DNA from: an uncultured Pseudomonadales bacterium
Lineage (GTDB): Bacteria > Pseudomonadota > Gammaproteobacteria > Pseudomonadales > Azotimanducaceae
Length of the DNA: 38,836 nt
Direction of reading: 5' to 3'
Assembly (NCBI GenBank): GCA_947258825.1
Contig: CAMYJX010000022.1
Coordinates: 2,221-41,056 of the forward strand
This document shows positions 16,545 to 24,985 of the stretch, in pieces (within the stretch, counting starts at the first letter, position 1; every line of letters starts with the position of its first letter). The notes below the pieces were generated by a model. The model was not told the origin of the DNA and ran no database searches. It worked only from the letters and a program-made list of their open reading frames with translations. The translations under genes and the position numbers were made by a program.

Positions 16545-17690
16545 CTATCGGGACAGGATGGTAACGCCGCTGATACCCGGTGCGCCGTATACGTGGGTAT
16601 AAGCCACCTTCGGATCGTTGGGTACCTGGCGTGGTCCGGCATCGCCCCGCAGCTGCAGAACGTTCTCGTAAACCTGCCGCAGGCCGGAAGCCCCGACGGG
16701 CTCACCGTTCGCCAGACAGCCGCCATCGGTATTCACCGGAAAACGCCCACCGATCTCCGTCTCACCTTTCTCCAGCATGCTCTCCTGCTGGCCATGCTCG
16801 CAGAAGCCATTTTCGGCCATGTGCATGACCTCCGCGCCGGACTCCGTATCCTGCAGCTGAGCCAGATCGATGTCATCCGGGCCGATGCCCGCCTGCTCGA
16901 ACGCGGCTTTCGACGCATCGACCGTGGGACCTTCGCCATATTCCAGCGACAAAGACGGAGCCAGCACCTCGAAGCTGCCGAAGCGACGGGACCGGACCAC
17001 CGCGGACTGCAGGTAGACGGGGTTCTTGGTGTACTTGTGGGCCTGATCGGCCCGCGCCAGAATCAGCGCCACGCCACCCTCGCCCGGCGAGCAGAACATG
17101 TACTGGGTCAACGGGTAGGACAGCATCTGCGACTGCAGCACTTCCTCCTCGGTGAGCGCCTTGCGCCGCCAGGCCATGGGGTTCATCGAGCCGTTGCGCA
17201 TCGCTTTGGCCGCAACCCGGGCCAGGGTACGCTGGCTGATGTCGTTTTCCTGCATGTAGCGGTTGATCTTCATGCCGAAAAACTGAGTGGTAAGCGCCAT
17301 GCCGCTGCCGCCATACCAGTCCCGACCTGTCCGGGCCTTGGTCTCCACCCGGAAAGCGCCACGCTCGTGCTTGTCGAAGCCAATGGCGATGCCCAGGTCA
17401 TAGGCGCCAGACATGATGGTGTTGTACGCGGAAAACAGCGCCGACCCGCCAGTCGCACAGCCGTTCTGCACGTTGATGAACTGCAATCCTGTCAGGCCCA
17501 GCTGCGACACCATGGTGTCCGGCGCGCCGGCCGCGCTGCTGCCGCCGAAGGCGAACTGAACGTCTTTCCACTCTACTCCGGCATCGGCGCACGCGCGGCG
17601 AACCGCAATGGCCCCCTGCTCCATGCCGGAAACACCTTCGTGGCGGCCGAATTCGTGCATGCCTATGCCAACAATTGCTACCTCACTCAT
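16545..17690 (-). CDS. Thiolase-fold enzyme, SCP-x / Ltp2-like (thiolase or retro-aldolase)
   Basis: Thiolase-superfamily protein of 381 residues, related to the lipid-transfer-protein group (SCP-x, Ltp2). Cys78 in QNGCATGGSAL is at the nucleophile position. The usual GHP motif reads GEP (Glu330 in NGEPVGASG), and the C-terminal Cys-x-G of thiolases is replaced by YGAPGISG. Those changes are like those of Ltp2, which performs a retro-aldol cleavage in steroid side-chain degradation and relies on tyrosines; Tyr364 and Tyr368 lie in the right region. Its ATG overlaps the stop of the DUF35 gene by one base, implying a complex with that protein, as Ltp2 forms with a DUF35 partner. Thiolytic activity cannot be excluded. 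Confidence 0.85.
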   Translation of the reverse strand: MSEVAIVGIGMHEFGRHEGVSGMEQGAIAVRRACADAGVEWKDVQFAFGGSSAAGAPDTMVSQLGLTGLQFINVQNGCATGGSALFSAYNTIMSGAYDLGIAIGFDKHERGAFRVETKARTGRDWYGGSGMALTTQFFGMKINRYMQENDISQRTLARVAAKAMRNGSMNPMAWRRKALTEEEVLQSQMLSYPLTQYMFCSPGEGGVALILARADQAHKYTKNPVYLQSAVVRSRRFGSFEVLAPSLSLEYGEGPTVDASKAAFEQAGIGPDDIDLAQLQDTESGAEVMHMAENGFCEHGQQESMLEKGETEIGGRFPVNTDGGCLANGEPVGASGLRQVYENVLQLRGDAGPRQVPNDPKVAYTHVYGAPGISGVTILSR

Positions 17691-18130
17691 TACGCGTCTC
17701 CTTCACTGGATGGGGAAAATGCAAACGTCACTAAATCGTTGCCGTCGTCGTCCTTGGAAAGCGGCACCACGGTCAGATCCATTTCCATGCCAATCTTGAG
17801 CCGGGTGGGGTCGGACTCGGTGAGCCGCGCCTCTACCTTCACCTCGCCCGGAAGCTCCACATAGCCAACGCCATAAGGCTTGAACTTGTCCGGATCCGTC
17901 TCGCCCAGGTAGGGGGGAGCCTTCGGCGGAAAGCCCTGGATGGTCCAGGCCCACAGGGTGCCGTGGGTGCCCAGCAGGACCGGCTCCACATCGCTGCCGG
18001 TGCATTTGGGACAGCCGCCCTGATACGGAAAAACGTGGTTGCCGCAATTCTTACAGCGCATGCCCTTCAGACGCGGGCCGTCACTGGTCAGCTCCAGGAC
18101 GCTCTCGTTTATGGAAACCTGTGCATTCAT
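17690..18130 (-). CDS. DUF35 / OB-fold protein with rubredoxin-like zinc ribbon
   Basis: A 146-residue OB-fold (DUF35) protein. The N-terminal zinc ribbon has Cys26, Cys29, Cys40 and Cys43 (RCKNCG and GGCPKC). The OB-fold strands follow (GTLWAWTIQGFPPKAPPY, YGVGYVELPGEVKVEARL). DUF35 proteins bind acyl-CoA and partner with thiolase-fold enzymes encoded beside them; the ChsH2 DUF35 domain partners with Ltp2. GAGGAGG lies before the ATG and the stop overlaps the thiolase-like start, so the two are made together. This is the expected accessory subunit of the downstream enzyme. Confidence 0.9.
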   Translation of the reverse strand: MNAQVSINESVLELTSDGPRLKGMRCKNCGNHVFPYQGGCPKCTGSDVEPVLLGTHGTLWAWTIQGFPPKAPPYLGETDPDKFKPYGVGYVELPGEVKVEARLTESDPTRLKIGMEMDLTVVPLSKDDDGNDLVTFAFSPSSEGDA

Positions 18131-18185
18131 ACAGCCTCCTCATCTCCCTCATGAATTGAAACGGTAAAGTTACAGAGCACCCCGG

Positions 18186-19325
18186 CTAAAAATCCCGGAT
18201 TTGTGCAAAGTGATTTCGATGGAACACAGAGTCGCCCAACAGCAGCTCTGAAACCCTGGCGCGCTTCATGAAGAAGCCGATATCTGCCTCGTCGGTGACG
18301 CCCATCCCTCCGTGCATCTGTATACCTTCTTTTCCCGACAAGCGAAAGGCGTCCGACGCGCGGGCTTTGCAGGCGCTGGCCAGCTCGGCCCGCTCCTGCC
18401 GTCCCTCGTCGATGGCGCGCAGCGCCTCGAGAACGATTGACTTGCTGAGTTCCACCTCGCAGAACCAGCGGGCTGCCCGATGCTTGAGCCCCTGAAAGGA
18501 GCCGATCTTGGCGCCGAACTGCTCGCGCACCTTCAGGTATTCGAGCGTGATGTCGAAAGACTCCTGAATGCCCCCAACCATGTCTGCAGACAGGGCAACG
18601 GCCGCCCGGCTGAACACTTCGTCCAGGATCTCGGCACCCTGCCCCGGCGTTCCCAGCACCGAATCAGCACCGACTTCCACGTCTTTCAGCTCGATGTTGG
18701 CCGCGCTGCGGCTGTCCAGCAGCACGTTACGCTTGACCGTGACGCCGGCAGCAGTCGGGTCCACCAGGAACAGCGTCAGGCCGTCCCGATCTCCGGAAGC
18801 ACCGGCGGTCCGGGCCGCAACGACCAGCAGATCCGCCGCGGTGCCGTCCAGCACCAACACCTTGCGTCCCGCCAGCCGATAGCCGTCGCCGGACGGCACG
18901 GCCTGGGTTTCAACGGCGTAGGGATCGTGGCGCGGGGTTTCCTGATATGCCAGCGAAAGCAGCCTGGAGCCGTCGCAAACCCCCGGCAACAGCGCCTGCT
19001 GCTGCGCTTCAGAGCCGCCAAGGTGAACAGCGCCGCCGCCCAGGACCACGCTGGACAGCAGCGGCGAAACCACCAGCCCTCTGCCCAGCTCTTCCAGCAC
19101 AACGCCCAGCTCCGCATAGCCCAGACCCAGCCCGCCGCAGGATTCCGGAAAGGGGATGGCCGCCCAGCCGAGCGCCACCATCTGCTGCCAGAGGTCGGCG
19201 TCGTAGCCCGGGCCGTCCCGCACATCACGCAGCTTGCGCAGCTCGCCGACGCCCCAGTTGTCGGCAACAAAACTTCGAGCGCTGTCTTTCAGCAGCTCCT
19301 GTTCCTCGGTAAGTATCAGTGACAT
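18186..19325 (-). CDS. Acyl-CoA dehydrogenase subunit (379 aa)
   Basis: FAD-dependent acyl-CoA dehydrogenase family protein, which introduces a 2,3-double bond in acyl-CoA. N-terminal helices (LTEEQELLKDSARSFV), a central beta-domain (AGRKVLVLDGTAADLLVVA) and the C-terminal IQMHGGMGVTDEADIGFFMKR block are present. The flavin-contacting GGMG is intact. In the C-terminal stretch where MCAD-type enzymes have the YEGT catalytic Glu, this one reads LLGDSV. Its beta-domain is degenerate compared with its neighbour, and it is encoded 15 bases from another acyl-CoA dehydrogenase, a pattern seen for heteromeric alpha2beta2 enzymes such as ChsE1/ChsE2. GGAGG precedes the ATG. Confidence 0.9.
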   Translation of the reverse strand: MSLILTEEQELLKDSARSFVADNWGVGELRKLRDVRDGPGYDADLWQQMVALGWAAIPFPESCGGLGLGYAELGVVLEELGRGLVVSPLLSSVVLGGGAVHLGGSEAQQQALLPGVCDGSRLLSLAYQETPRHDPYAVETQAVPSGDGYRLAGRKVLVLDGTAADLLVVAARTAGASGDRDGLTLFLVDPTAAGVTVKRNVLLDSRSAANIELKDVEVGADSVLGTPGQGAEILDEVFSRAAVALSADMVGGIQESFDITLEYLKVREQFGAKIGSFQGLKHRAARWFCEVELSKSIVLEALRAIDEGRQERAELASACKARASDAFRLSGKEGIQMHGGMGVTDEADIGFFMKRARVSELLLGDSVFHRNHFAQIRDF

Positions 19326-19340
19326 GACTATCCTCCAGCG

Positions 19341-20537
19341 CTAGTCGGGCAGGCCAAGCACGCGCTTGGAGATGATGTTGAGCTGAATCTCGGAAGTGCC
19401 GCCGAGGATCGTGGACGCCTTGCCGTAGAGCCACTCGCGGGTGATCTGACGCTCCTCCTCCGGGCAATCTTCTCCCGCCCACACCAGGCTGTCGGTACCG
19501 ACGATGCGCTGACGCAGATCGGACCCGCGCTGATTCATCTCGGAAAGAAAGAGTTTGAACATGGAGCTTTCCGGGCCCATCCCCCGGCCGGCTTTGACAG
19601 CATCCATGGTGCGCTTCAGGGTCGAGCCGTAGCACAGGCGATCCATCTCGAATTGCACCAGCTCGTCACGCAGGCCACCGTCGGGCAGAGGACCTTCCGG
19701 CGCGTTCATGGCATCGCGAGCCACATCCAGCAGCGATTTCCGCTGCCCGCCGGCTGACGACGCCCGGGGCCCTTCCGCGAGCATGGTCCGCTCGTGCTGC
19801 AGCAGGCGCTTGGCAATGGTCCAGCCTTTGTTTTCCTCGCCGATCAGATTGCCCGCCGGCACCCGCACGTTGTCGAAGAACGTCTGGCAGAAGGGGGACG
19901 AACCGCTGATGAGCTCGATGGGGGACGTCGAGACGCCCTCCGTCTCCATATCGATGAGAAGAAAGCTGATGCCCTCGTGCTTCGGCACTTCCGTGTTGGT
20001 ACGCACCAGGCAGAAAATCCAGTCGGAAACGTCGGCGTCCGAGGTCCAGATCTTCTGGCCGTTCACCACGTAGTGATCGCCATCGCGCACCGCCCGGCAC
20101 TGCAGGCCGGCGAGATCCGAGCCGGCGCCCGGCTCGCTGTAGCCCTGGCACCAGCGGATCTCGCCGCGGGCGATCCTGGGAAGATGCTCGCGTTTCTGTT
20201 CCTCGCTGGCAAACTCCATGAGCGCTGGCGCCAGCATGCCGATGCCGAACGAAAACAGCGGCGATCGGGTGCCGAAGTCGTGCATTTCCTCCCGCAGCGC
20301 TTTCTCTTCATCCTTCGAAAGCCCGGCGCCTCCATACTCCTTCGGCCACGAGGGCACCGTCCAGCCCTGCTCGATCAGGCGCTCGAGCCAGACCTGCACG
20401 TCCTCGTGCTCGAATACCTGGCGACGGCCGCCCCAGACCACGTCCGGCATCACGTTGTCCGGCTGCCGGCACCCTGCGGGACAATTGGCCTCCAGCCAAT
20501 GGCGAACTTCCTGGCGAAACGAATCGAGATTTTCCAT
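19341..20537 (-). CDS. Acyl-CoA dehydrogenase subunit (398 aa)
   Basis: Second acyl-CoA dehydrogenase of the pair, 398 residues. It has the flavin/substrate segment WCQGYSEPGAGSDLAGLQ, the beta-domain NGQKIWTSDADVSDWIFCLVRT and the C-terminal STILGGTSEIQLNIISKRVLGLP. The MCAD-type catalytic Glu of YEGT is Gly here (LGGT), so the base probably comes from a helical Glu/Asp elsewhere or the active site is only formed in the heteromer. ATG at 20537 with GGAG upstream is chosen over the longer frame to 20639, whose extra residues are not family-like. It is the first gene of the minus-strand run ACAD-ACAD-DUF35-thiolase-like. Confidence 0.9.
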   Translation of the reverse strand: MENLDSFRQEVRHWLEANCPAGCRQPDNVMPDVVWGGRRQVFEHEDVQVWLERLIEQGWTVPSWPKEYGGAGLSKDEEKALREEMHDFGTRSPLFSFGIGMLAPALMEFASEEQKREHLPRIARGEIRWCQGYSEPGAGSDLAGLQCRAVRDGDHYVVNGQKIWTSDADVSDWIFCLVRTNTEVPKHEGISFLLIDMETEGVSTSPIELISGSSPFCQTFFDNVRVPAGNLIGEENKGWTIAKRLLQHERTMLAEGPRASSAGGQRKSLLDVARDAMNAPEGPLPDGGLRDELVQFEMDRLCYGSTLKRTMDAVKAGRGMGPESSMFKLFLSEMNQRGSDLRQRIVGTDSLVWAGEDCPEEERQITREWLYGKASTILGGTSEIQLNIISKRVLGLPD

Positions 20538-20576
20538 CGGCTGCAACTCCACGGGACAGGCTAATACAATCGCGGA

Positions 20577-20587
20577 AGTATAACGTG
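20577..20587. promoter_or_regulatory. 11-mer AGTATAACGTG, copy 1 (upstream of acyl-CoA dehydrogenase / Lon-like)
   Basis: AGTATAACGTG, preceded by CGCGG, lies 40 bases upstream of the acyl-CoA dehydrogenase start and 130 bases upstream of the Lon-like start. The same 11-mer, also preceded by CGCGG one base further away, occurs at 30318-30328 upstream of the dienelactone hydrolase gene. It may be a -10 region (TATAAC) or a regulator site. Confidence 0.35.
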
Positions 20588-20716
20588 AAATACCCGGACG
20601 GTTTAAGGATAGCAATACCCATCCAGGGTTAGCTTTCACGCGCAGTTGACTCGAAATGTGGATAACTCCGCTAATGCATTCAGACAGAAAAACGCCAGCC
20701 CCTGAGGGTTATTCAG

Positions 20717-21397
20717 ATGTCGGATAGCGCCGGCGAAATCAGCGTCGCCCTTTTCCCCATCCCCAACGTGGTGGCATTTCCGGGCACCGTTCTGCCTTTG
20801 CACGTCTTCGAGCCGCGTTACCGACAACTCATTCACGACTGCGTGAGCGACGACCGGATGGTCGGCGTCTGCCACACCGTAAAAACGATCCACCAGCCCC
20901 AAAAGCAACAGGCGCGGGCGCAGACGCGAGCGCAGACGCTGGAGCAGGCCCTGAGCTCAAATCAGGCCACATACAAGCCGCGCGAAGTCTTCTCGGCGGG
21001 GCCGTGCGAGATCGTGGAAACGACCTCGGACGGTCGCATCGTCGCAGCAATAAGGGTGCGTCAGCGGCTCACCCTGATGGACGAGCTTCAGTCGCTACCG
21101 TACCGCATCGTTGCCTGCACGGCATTGGAGGATACAGAGCCTCCGACAGCGAGCACCGACAGCAAGGCGCTGCAGGCCTCCATCAACGAGCGACTGATTG
21201 GGCTTGTAGAAACGCAGAACCCGGAGCTGGCCCGCCAGCTGAGCGAACCCGACTGGGCTTCACTCGAACCGGCCGATTACAGCTTCAGAATTTTTCAATT
21301 TCTGCGCTTCGACGCCGACGCGATGCAAGGCATCCTGGAAATGCAGAGCGCGCAAGCCCGGCTGGAAACGATTTGGGACGTTCTACGCAGCGCCTGA
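20717..21397 (+). CDS. LON peptidase substrate-binding (N-terminal) domain protein
   Basis: Stand-alone protein with only the Lon N-terminal domain, 226 residues, with no ATPase or protease domain. ALFPIPNVVAFPGTVLPLHVFEPRYRQLI is the typical first block, and VFSAGPCEIVETTSDGRIVAAIRVRQRL the later one. Between them lies a Gln/Ala-rich insertion (residues 62-90) that includes two 4-residue repeats (AQTR, AQTL) encoded by a 12-bp tandem duplication. Function is unclear; such proteins are widespread in proteobacteria and may bind unfolded or specific proteins. GAGGG lies upstream of the ATG. Its stop codon directly abuts the stop of the convergent GNAT gene. Confidence 0.88.
   Translation: MSDSAGEISVALFPIPNVVAFPGTVLPLHVFEPRYRQLIHDCVSDDRMVGVCHTVKTIHQPQKQQARAQTRAQTLEQALSSNQATYKPREVFSAGPCEIVETTSDGRIVAAIRVRQRLTLMDELQSLPYRIVACTALEDTEPPTASTDSKALQASINERLIGLVETQNPELARQLSEPDWASLEPADYSFRIFQFLRFDADAMQGILEMQSAQARLETIWDVLRSA
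20918..20941. repeat. Two tandem 12-bp repeats inside the Lon-like gene
   Basis: gcgcagacgcga is followed directly by gcgcagacgctg, two mismatches in twelve. It encodes the AQTR-AQTL repeat in the low-complexity insertion of the Lon-like protein and keeps the frame. Confidence 0.8.
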
Positions 21398-21988
21398 TCA
21401 CGCCCGCAGCGGCGTGCCAACGAACTCGGTCAGCCCGTCGATGTCGTGGGACATGATCACCAGGTCTCTGGGCTTGCCATTGCCGTCTTCCACGTAATCG
21501 GCCAACAGCGCTTCCGGAACGAATCCGAGCCGACGAAACGCAGCCTGGGCGCCATGCTGATCCGCGATCATGTGCGCAGTGAGCTTACGAAGGCCCATGG
21601 CCTGTCCGATATCGAAGATATGGGAGGTCAGTATGCGACCGAGCCCTTTGCCGCGAAGGTGGGGGCTGACGTTGACCCGCAGCTCGCCCAGACGCCGGGT
21701 CCAGCGCGCGGTTTCCCGGTGCAGCTTGGCATAACCCACCAGTCGTTCGCCTTCGTAGGCGGCAATCGCCGCGGACTGACCGCTCTCGATACGTCTGATC
21801 CACTCATCCACGTTCTGGGGTTCGGTGAGGTCGACGCGGAGGAACAGCAGGTCTTCCTCCGGCAAGCTGCGGGCGAACTCGAGAATCGCGTTCCGATCCG
21901 CACCTGTGATCATGCGCAGCTCGATAGAGGTGCCCGAGGACAGCGTAATGGTCCGGGGATAGCCGGCGGTAGTTTCTTCCAATGACAT
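21398..21988 (-). CDS. GNAT family N-acetyltransferase
   Basis: GCN5-related acetyltransferase of 196 residues. The acetyl-CoA pyrophosphate-binding loop is RGKGLG at residues 112-117, preceded by the strand ELRVNVSPH. The C-terminal AFRRLGFVPEALLADYV is the usual motif B region. The substrate cannot be told; the extended N-terminus (TITLSSGTSIELRMIT) resembles GNATs acting on small molecules or proteins. The start is ATG at 21988 with AGGGAGA upstream rather than the longer frame to 22147, which overlaps the WS/DGAT gene. It is 34 bases behind the WS/DGAT stop on the same strand, so the two probably share a transcript. Confidence 0.88.
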   Translation of the reverse strand: MSLEETTAGYPRTITLSSGTSIELRMITGADRNAILEFARSLPEEDLLFLRVDLTEPQNVDEWIRRIESGQSAAIAAYEGERLVGYAKLHRETARWTRRLGELRVNVSPHLRGKGLGRILTSHIFDIGQAMGLRKLTAHMIADQHGAQAAFRRLGFVPEALLADYVEDGNGKPRDLVIMSHDIDGLTEFVGTPLRA

Positions 21989-22022
21989 GATTTTCTCCCT
22001 GTTTAGCTGCTCAGAAGGCGGC

Positions 22023-23483
22023 TCAACTCGCTGCCTGGCTCGCCTCTTTGTGACGCGCCGCGGCCTGCATTTCCCTGAAGACTGCATCCGCCTTTTCCAC
22101 CAGATCCTCGAGGTCCGGCAGCAGGCGCGGCTCGCAGAGAAAGGCATAAAAGAGCTTCTTGTTGTAACTGTGGATGGCGATCCCGAGGCCGAGGTTAGCG
22201 GTCAGCAGCAGGACGCCAACGTTGTCCACGATCTCGTGGCCGAGCAGATACAGCGGCACCTGGACGCCGGGAACGTTCGTGCAGGTGAAGTTGAAGCCGA
22301 CATTGGGAATCTGCGCGCCCAGCTGCGGAAACACGGGCAAGGGCAGACGCGCCGCTAGCGCCGTTGGGTCGAATGAGGTGCCGACCAGCTGGGTGGGCGC
22401 CATGGCGATGGGCGGCATGTCGCTGGATTGCTCCATCAGCAGCGTGAGCGCCTTGGCCTCATCAGCGGCCTTGATGCGCTGGGTTTCCCGGCATATCTGC
22501 GTCAGGCGCTCGACAACGTCCATGGGCCAGGCGGGGGCGACCGGAAAGATGCCGGAGACCCGATTGCCGATGGCGCCCATCTCGTCTTCCCGCCGAACGC
22601 TCACAGGGCAAACGATGCGCAGGAATTTGTCTTCGACGTCTACCCCGCGATCCTGCATGTAGCGAGCCACCGCTTCGGATACCACCGTGAGCACGACGTC
22701 GTTGATGGTGCCGCCAAGGCTGCGCCGAACATCCCGCACTTCGCTGAAGTCGTGCTGTATCCAGCGAAATCGACGTTTAGGGCCCACGAGCCCTGCGTTG
22801 AACGGCGCGGTGATGGCCGGCCGGAGAACGAAATTGAGCAGCAGCTGCGTCGCCGTAGCCATCAGCTGGCGGCGCTCGCCGGACGGGCTGCCGCTGTCGC
22901 TGTCGCTGCCGAAACGGCTTCTCATCTGGTCGAAGTTTTCGCGGATCGCTTCGCTCAAGAGCTCCCCAGAGGAAGGCAGCGGCTCAGCCTGCAGGGGTTC
23001 GCCAGGCGGAGTGGGCTCCCCGGCATTGGGGTCCAGGTCAAACAGGATGGTGGAAAGCTCCACGCCCGAGACGCCGTCGATCATTGCATGGTGGATGCTC
23101 TGCAGGAGCAGCGTCTTCCCTGGAACGCCTTCGACAACGCAGAGTTTCCAGAGAGGCCGGGACCGATCGAGCATCGGCTCGTTCATTTCCATGGCGGCAT
23201 CGATGGCATCTTCCAGGGTCGATTCCGGCGGAATAGTGCGCAGCAGCAAGTGATTGTGGAGATCGAATTCCGGATCTTTCACCCACTTCGGATGGGCAAG
23301 ATTGAACGGAACGAACTGCATACGATTCAGGAAACGCGGCAGCAGGTGAAGCCTTGCCTGCACGTGCTCGAAAATACTGTCGAACGGCACCTCACCATCG
23401 ACGACGAAAATCGACGATACGTGCGTAGGTCCGCTCGCCGTTTCCGTGTAGACGAATGACGCGTCGGTGCCAGATAGCCGCAT
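22023..23483 (-). CDS. Wax ester synthase / diacylglycerol acyltransferase (WS/DGAT)
   Basis: Bifunctional acyltransferase of 486 residues, which transfers acyl groups from acyl-CoA to fatty alcohols or diacylglycerol, making storage wax esters or triacylglycerol at the inner membrane. The catalytic motif HHxxxDG is complete at 131-137 (SIHHAMIDGVSG), and the N-terminal MRLSGTDASFVYTE and PLWKLCVVEG blocks fit. The C-terminal domain shows FTCTNVPGVQVPLYLLG and NLGLGIAIHSYNKKLFYAF, typical of the family. GGGGAG precedes the ATG. It is consistent with neutral-lipid storage in a lipid-degrading organism. Confidence 0.93.
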   Translation of the reverse strand: MRLSGTDASFVYTETASGPTHVSSIFVVDGEVPFDSIFEHVQARLHLLPRFLNRMQFVPFNLAHPKWVKDPEFDLHNHLLLRTIPPESTLEDAIDAAMEMNEPMLDRSRPLWKLCVVEGVPGKTLLLQSIHHAMIDGVSGVELSTILFDLDPNAGEPTPPGEPLQAEPLPSSGELLSEAIRENFDQMRSRFGSDSDSGSPSGERRQLMATATQLLLNFVLRPAITAPFNAGLVGPKRRFRWIQHDFSEVRDVRRSLGGTINDVVLTVVSEAVARYMQDRGVDVEDKFLRIVCPVSVRREDEMGAIGNRVSGIFPVAPAWPMDVVERLTQICRETQRIKAADEAKALTLLMEQSSDMPPIAMAPTQLVGTSFDPTALAARLPLPVFPQLGAQIPNVGFNFTCTNVPGVQVPLYLLGHEIVDNVGVLLLTANLGLGIAIHSYNKKLFYAFLCEPRLLPDLEDLVEKADAVFREMQAAARHKEASQAAS

Positions 23484-23580
23484 GGATCAGCTCCCCTTGT
23501 AATGATTCTGCGCTCAGCCCGCGCGCGATCGCGTGACGCCGGCCAACTGCTTGCATGATGGTACGCAACCCGGTCAGGTT

Positions 23581-23595
23581 CGAAAACAACTTTCG
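23581..23595. repeat. Small inverted repeat upstream of WS/DGAT
   Basis: CGAAA-ACAAC-TTTCG forms a 5-bp inverted repeat in the 187-base gap between the SCP2/hydrolase and WS/DGAT genes. It could be a regulator site or an RNA hairpin at the SCP2/hydrolase 3' end. No clear promoter hexamers are seen in the rest of the gap. Confidence 0.3.
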
Positions 23596-23670
23596 GACTG
23601 AAAGTATCGAAGAAACGTCTGACCTGTCACCAGACTCGAGGGTCGACGATGCTGCCACGAACTCCACCGT

Positions 23671-24939
23671 CTACTTTGAGCCGCGAATCTGCTTCAGTAC
23701 CGGCAGCAGATGCTCTACGAACTCGACGGGGTTCTCCGACATCGGGAAATGGCCCACGCCGTCCATCTGCCGCCAGGTCGAGCCGGGAATGGCTTCGTGG
23801 GCGGCTTTTCCCAGCTCCGCGCTGCCGCTCCAGTCGTACTCGCCGGAAAGAATGTGCACACCGATGCGGCTGGTGTCGATGTCGGACGCCTTGTCGCGGA
23901 GATCGTAGTCCTTCATGTAGTAATGGAGGTCACCGATGAAAAGTGGCGGCCATCCGGAGGCGTAGACGAAGGTCGTCTCCTTTCTGTACGCCACGGGCGA
24001 CGTCGGAGACATCAGCCCGTCCATGAGTCGCGATTTGTACTCGTTGCTCACCTGAGGGTGCCAGAACTCGGGAAAGCTCGACAGCTCGTCCTCGATGTTC
24101 AGGGTGCCTTCCAGAGAGATCACCGCCCGAAACAGGTCCGGATGATGCAGCGCCAGATCGAGGGCCAGGAGGCCGCCGACAGAGCAGCCCATGAAGACTG
24201 GATCCTCGAGCGCCAGCGCGTGCGCCAGGCTCACCGGCACGGAACGCAGAAAAGCGCCCTCCAGCTCATAGGGTTCGGCCCACCATTCCTTGCCCACCGG
24301 CGGCAGTGATTTGCCGTGAAACGGCAGATCGTAGGCGATCAGGCGAAAGTGGTCGGTGATCTCCGGCACTTCGAACAGGTGCCGCCACTGGCTGCCGTGA
24401 CTGCCGGCGGTATGCTGCAGCAGCAGCGGTATGCCGCTGCCTGCCTCTTCGAAGTAGATCCTGTGGTCATGGCCGCCCAGCTCCAGGTGCACATAGCGTC
24501 CCACGGGCGCGTCGATGCGATGGGCAGCCCCGCTCTCGTCCCGAAGGGCCGAAGGTACAACGCCGGGTGGTCGCAGCAGCTCGATGGCGCGCATCACCGC
24601 CGGGAAGTACTGAGCGTGCAGCAGCCTGTCACCGCGACGGATCAGCCCGCTGGACAGCAGCGGGCCGATGTCGTTGTGGAGCCTGGGCGGAACAGCCGCC
24701 AGGAGTTTCTCCCAGAGATACTGAGAGGCTTCGAACTCCAGCACGTTGTCCCCGGGCTCGAGTTCGCTGGCGGCCGCATCACCCCCGCTGACGGCGCCGT
24801 CGGCCAACGACAGGGCCAGCACTTTTCCGCCGATAATCAGGCGCAGCCCGCCTGTCCAGTGTCGGGCAGCCAGCCGGAACTCTCCGTCTGCCGCGCAGTC
24901 GGCCGCCCACTGCTGTGACGTCGGCATTACCAGACTCAT
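23671..24939 (-). CDS. SCP2-like domain fused to alpha/beta-hydrolase
   Basis: Two-part protein of 422 residues. Residues 1-125 look like an SCP2-type sterol/lipid-binding domain (FRLAARHWTGGLRLIIGGKVLALSLADG pattern, shown here in part). Residues 145-420 are an alpha/beta-hydrolase with Ser253 in GCSVGG, Asp369 in SGEYDW and His397 in GVGHFPM, so the triad is complete. The fusion suggests a hydrolase that captures hydrophobic esters or thioesters through its own lipid-binding domain. GGAGGAG precedes the ATG. It is between the MmgE/PrpD gene (46-base gap) and the WS/DGAT gene, all on the minus strand. The SCP2 assignment is from pattern only. Confidence 0.8.
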   Translation of the reverse strand: MSLVMPTSQQWAADCAADGEFRLAARHWTGGLRLIIGGKVLALSLADGAVSGGDAAASELEPGDNVLEFEASQYLWEKLLAAVPPRLHNDIGPLLSSGLIRRGDRLLHAQYFPAVMRAIELLRPPGVVPSALRDESGAAHRIDAPVGRYVHLELGGHDHRIYFEEAGSGIPLLLQHTAGSHGSQWRHLFEVPEITDHFRLIAYDLPFHGKSLPPVGKEWWAEPYELEGAFLRSVPVSLAHALALEDPVFMGCSVGGLLALDLALHHPDLFRAVISLEGTLNIEDELSSFPEFWHPQVSNEYKSRLMDGLMSPTSPVAYRKETTFVYASGWPPLFIGDLHYYMKDYDLRDKASDIDTSRIGVHILSGEYDWSGSAELGKAAHEAIPGSTWRQMDGVGHFPMSENPVEFVEHLLPVLKQIRGSK

Positions 24940-24985
24940 TTTTCTCCTCCTGTTGGCTTGCGCCGTTCAATCGTCAAGAGCCGGC

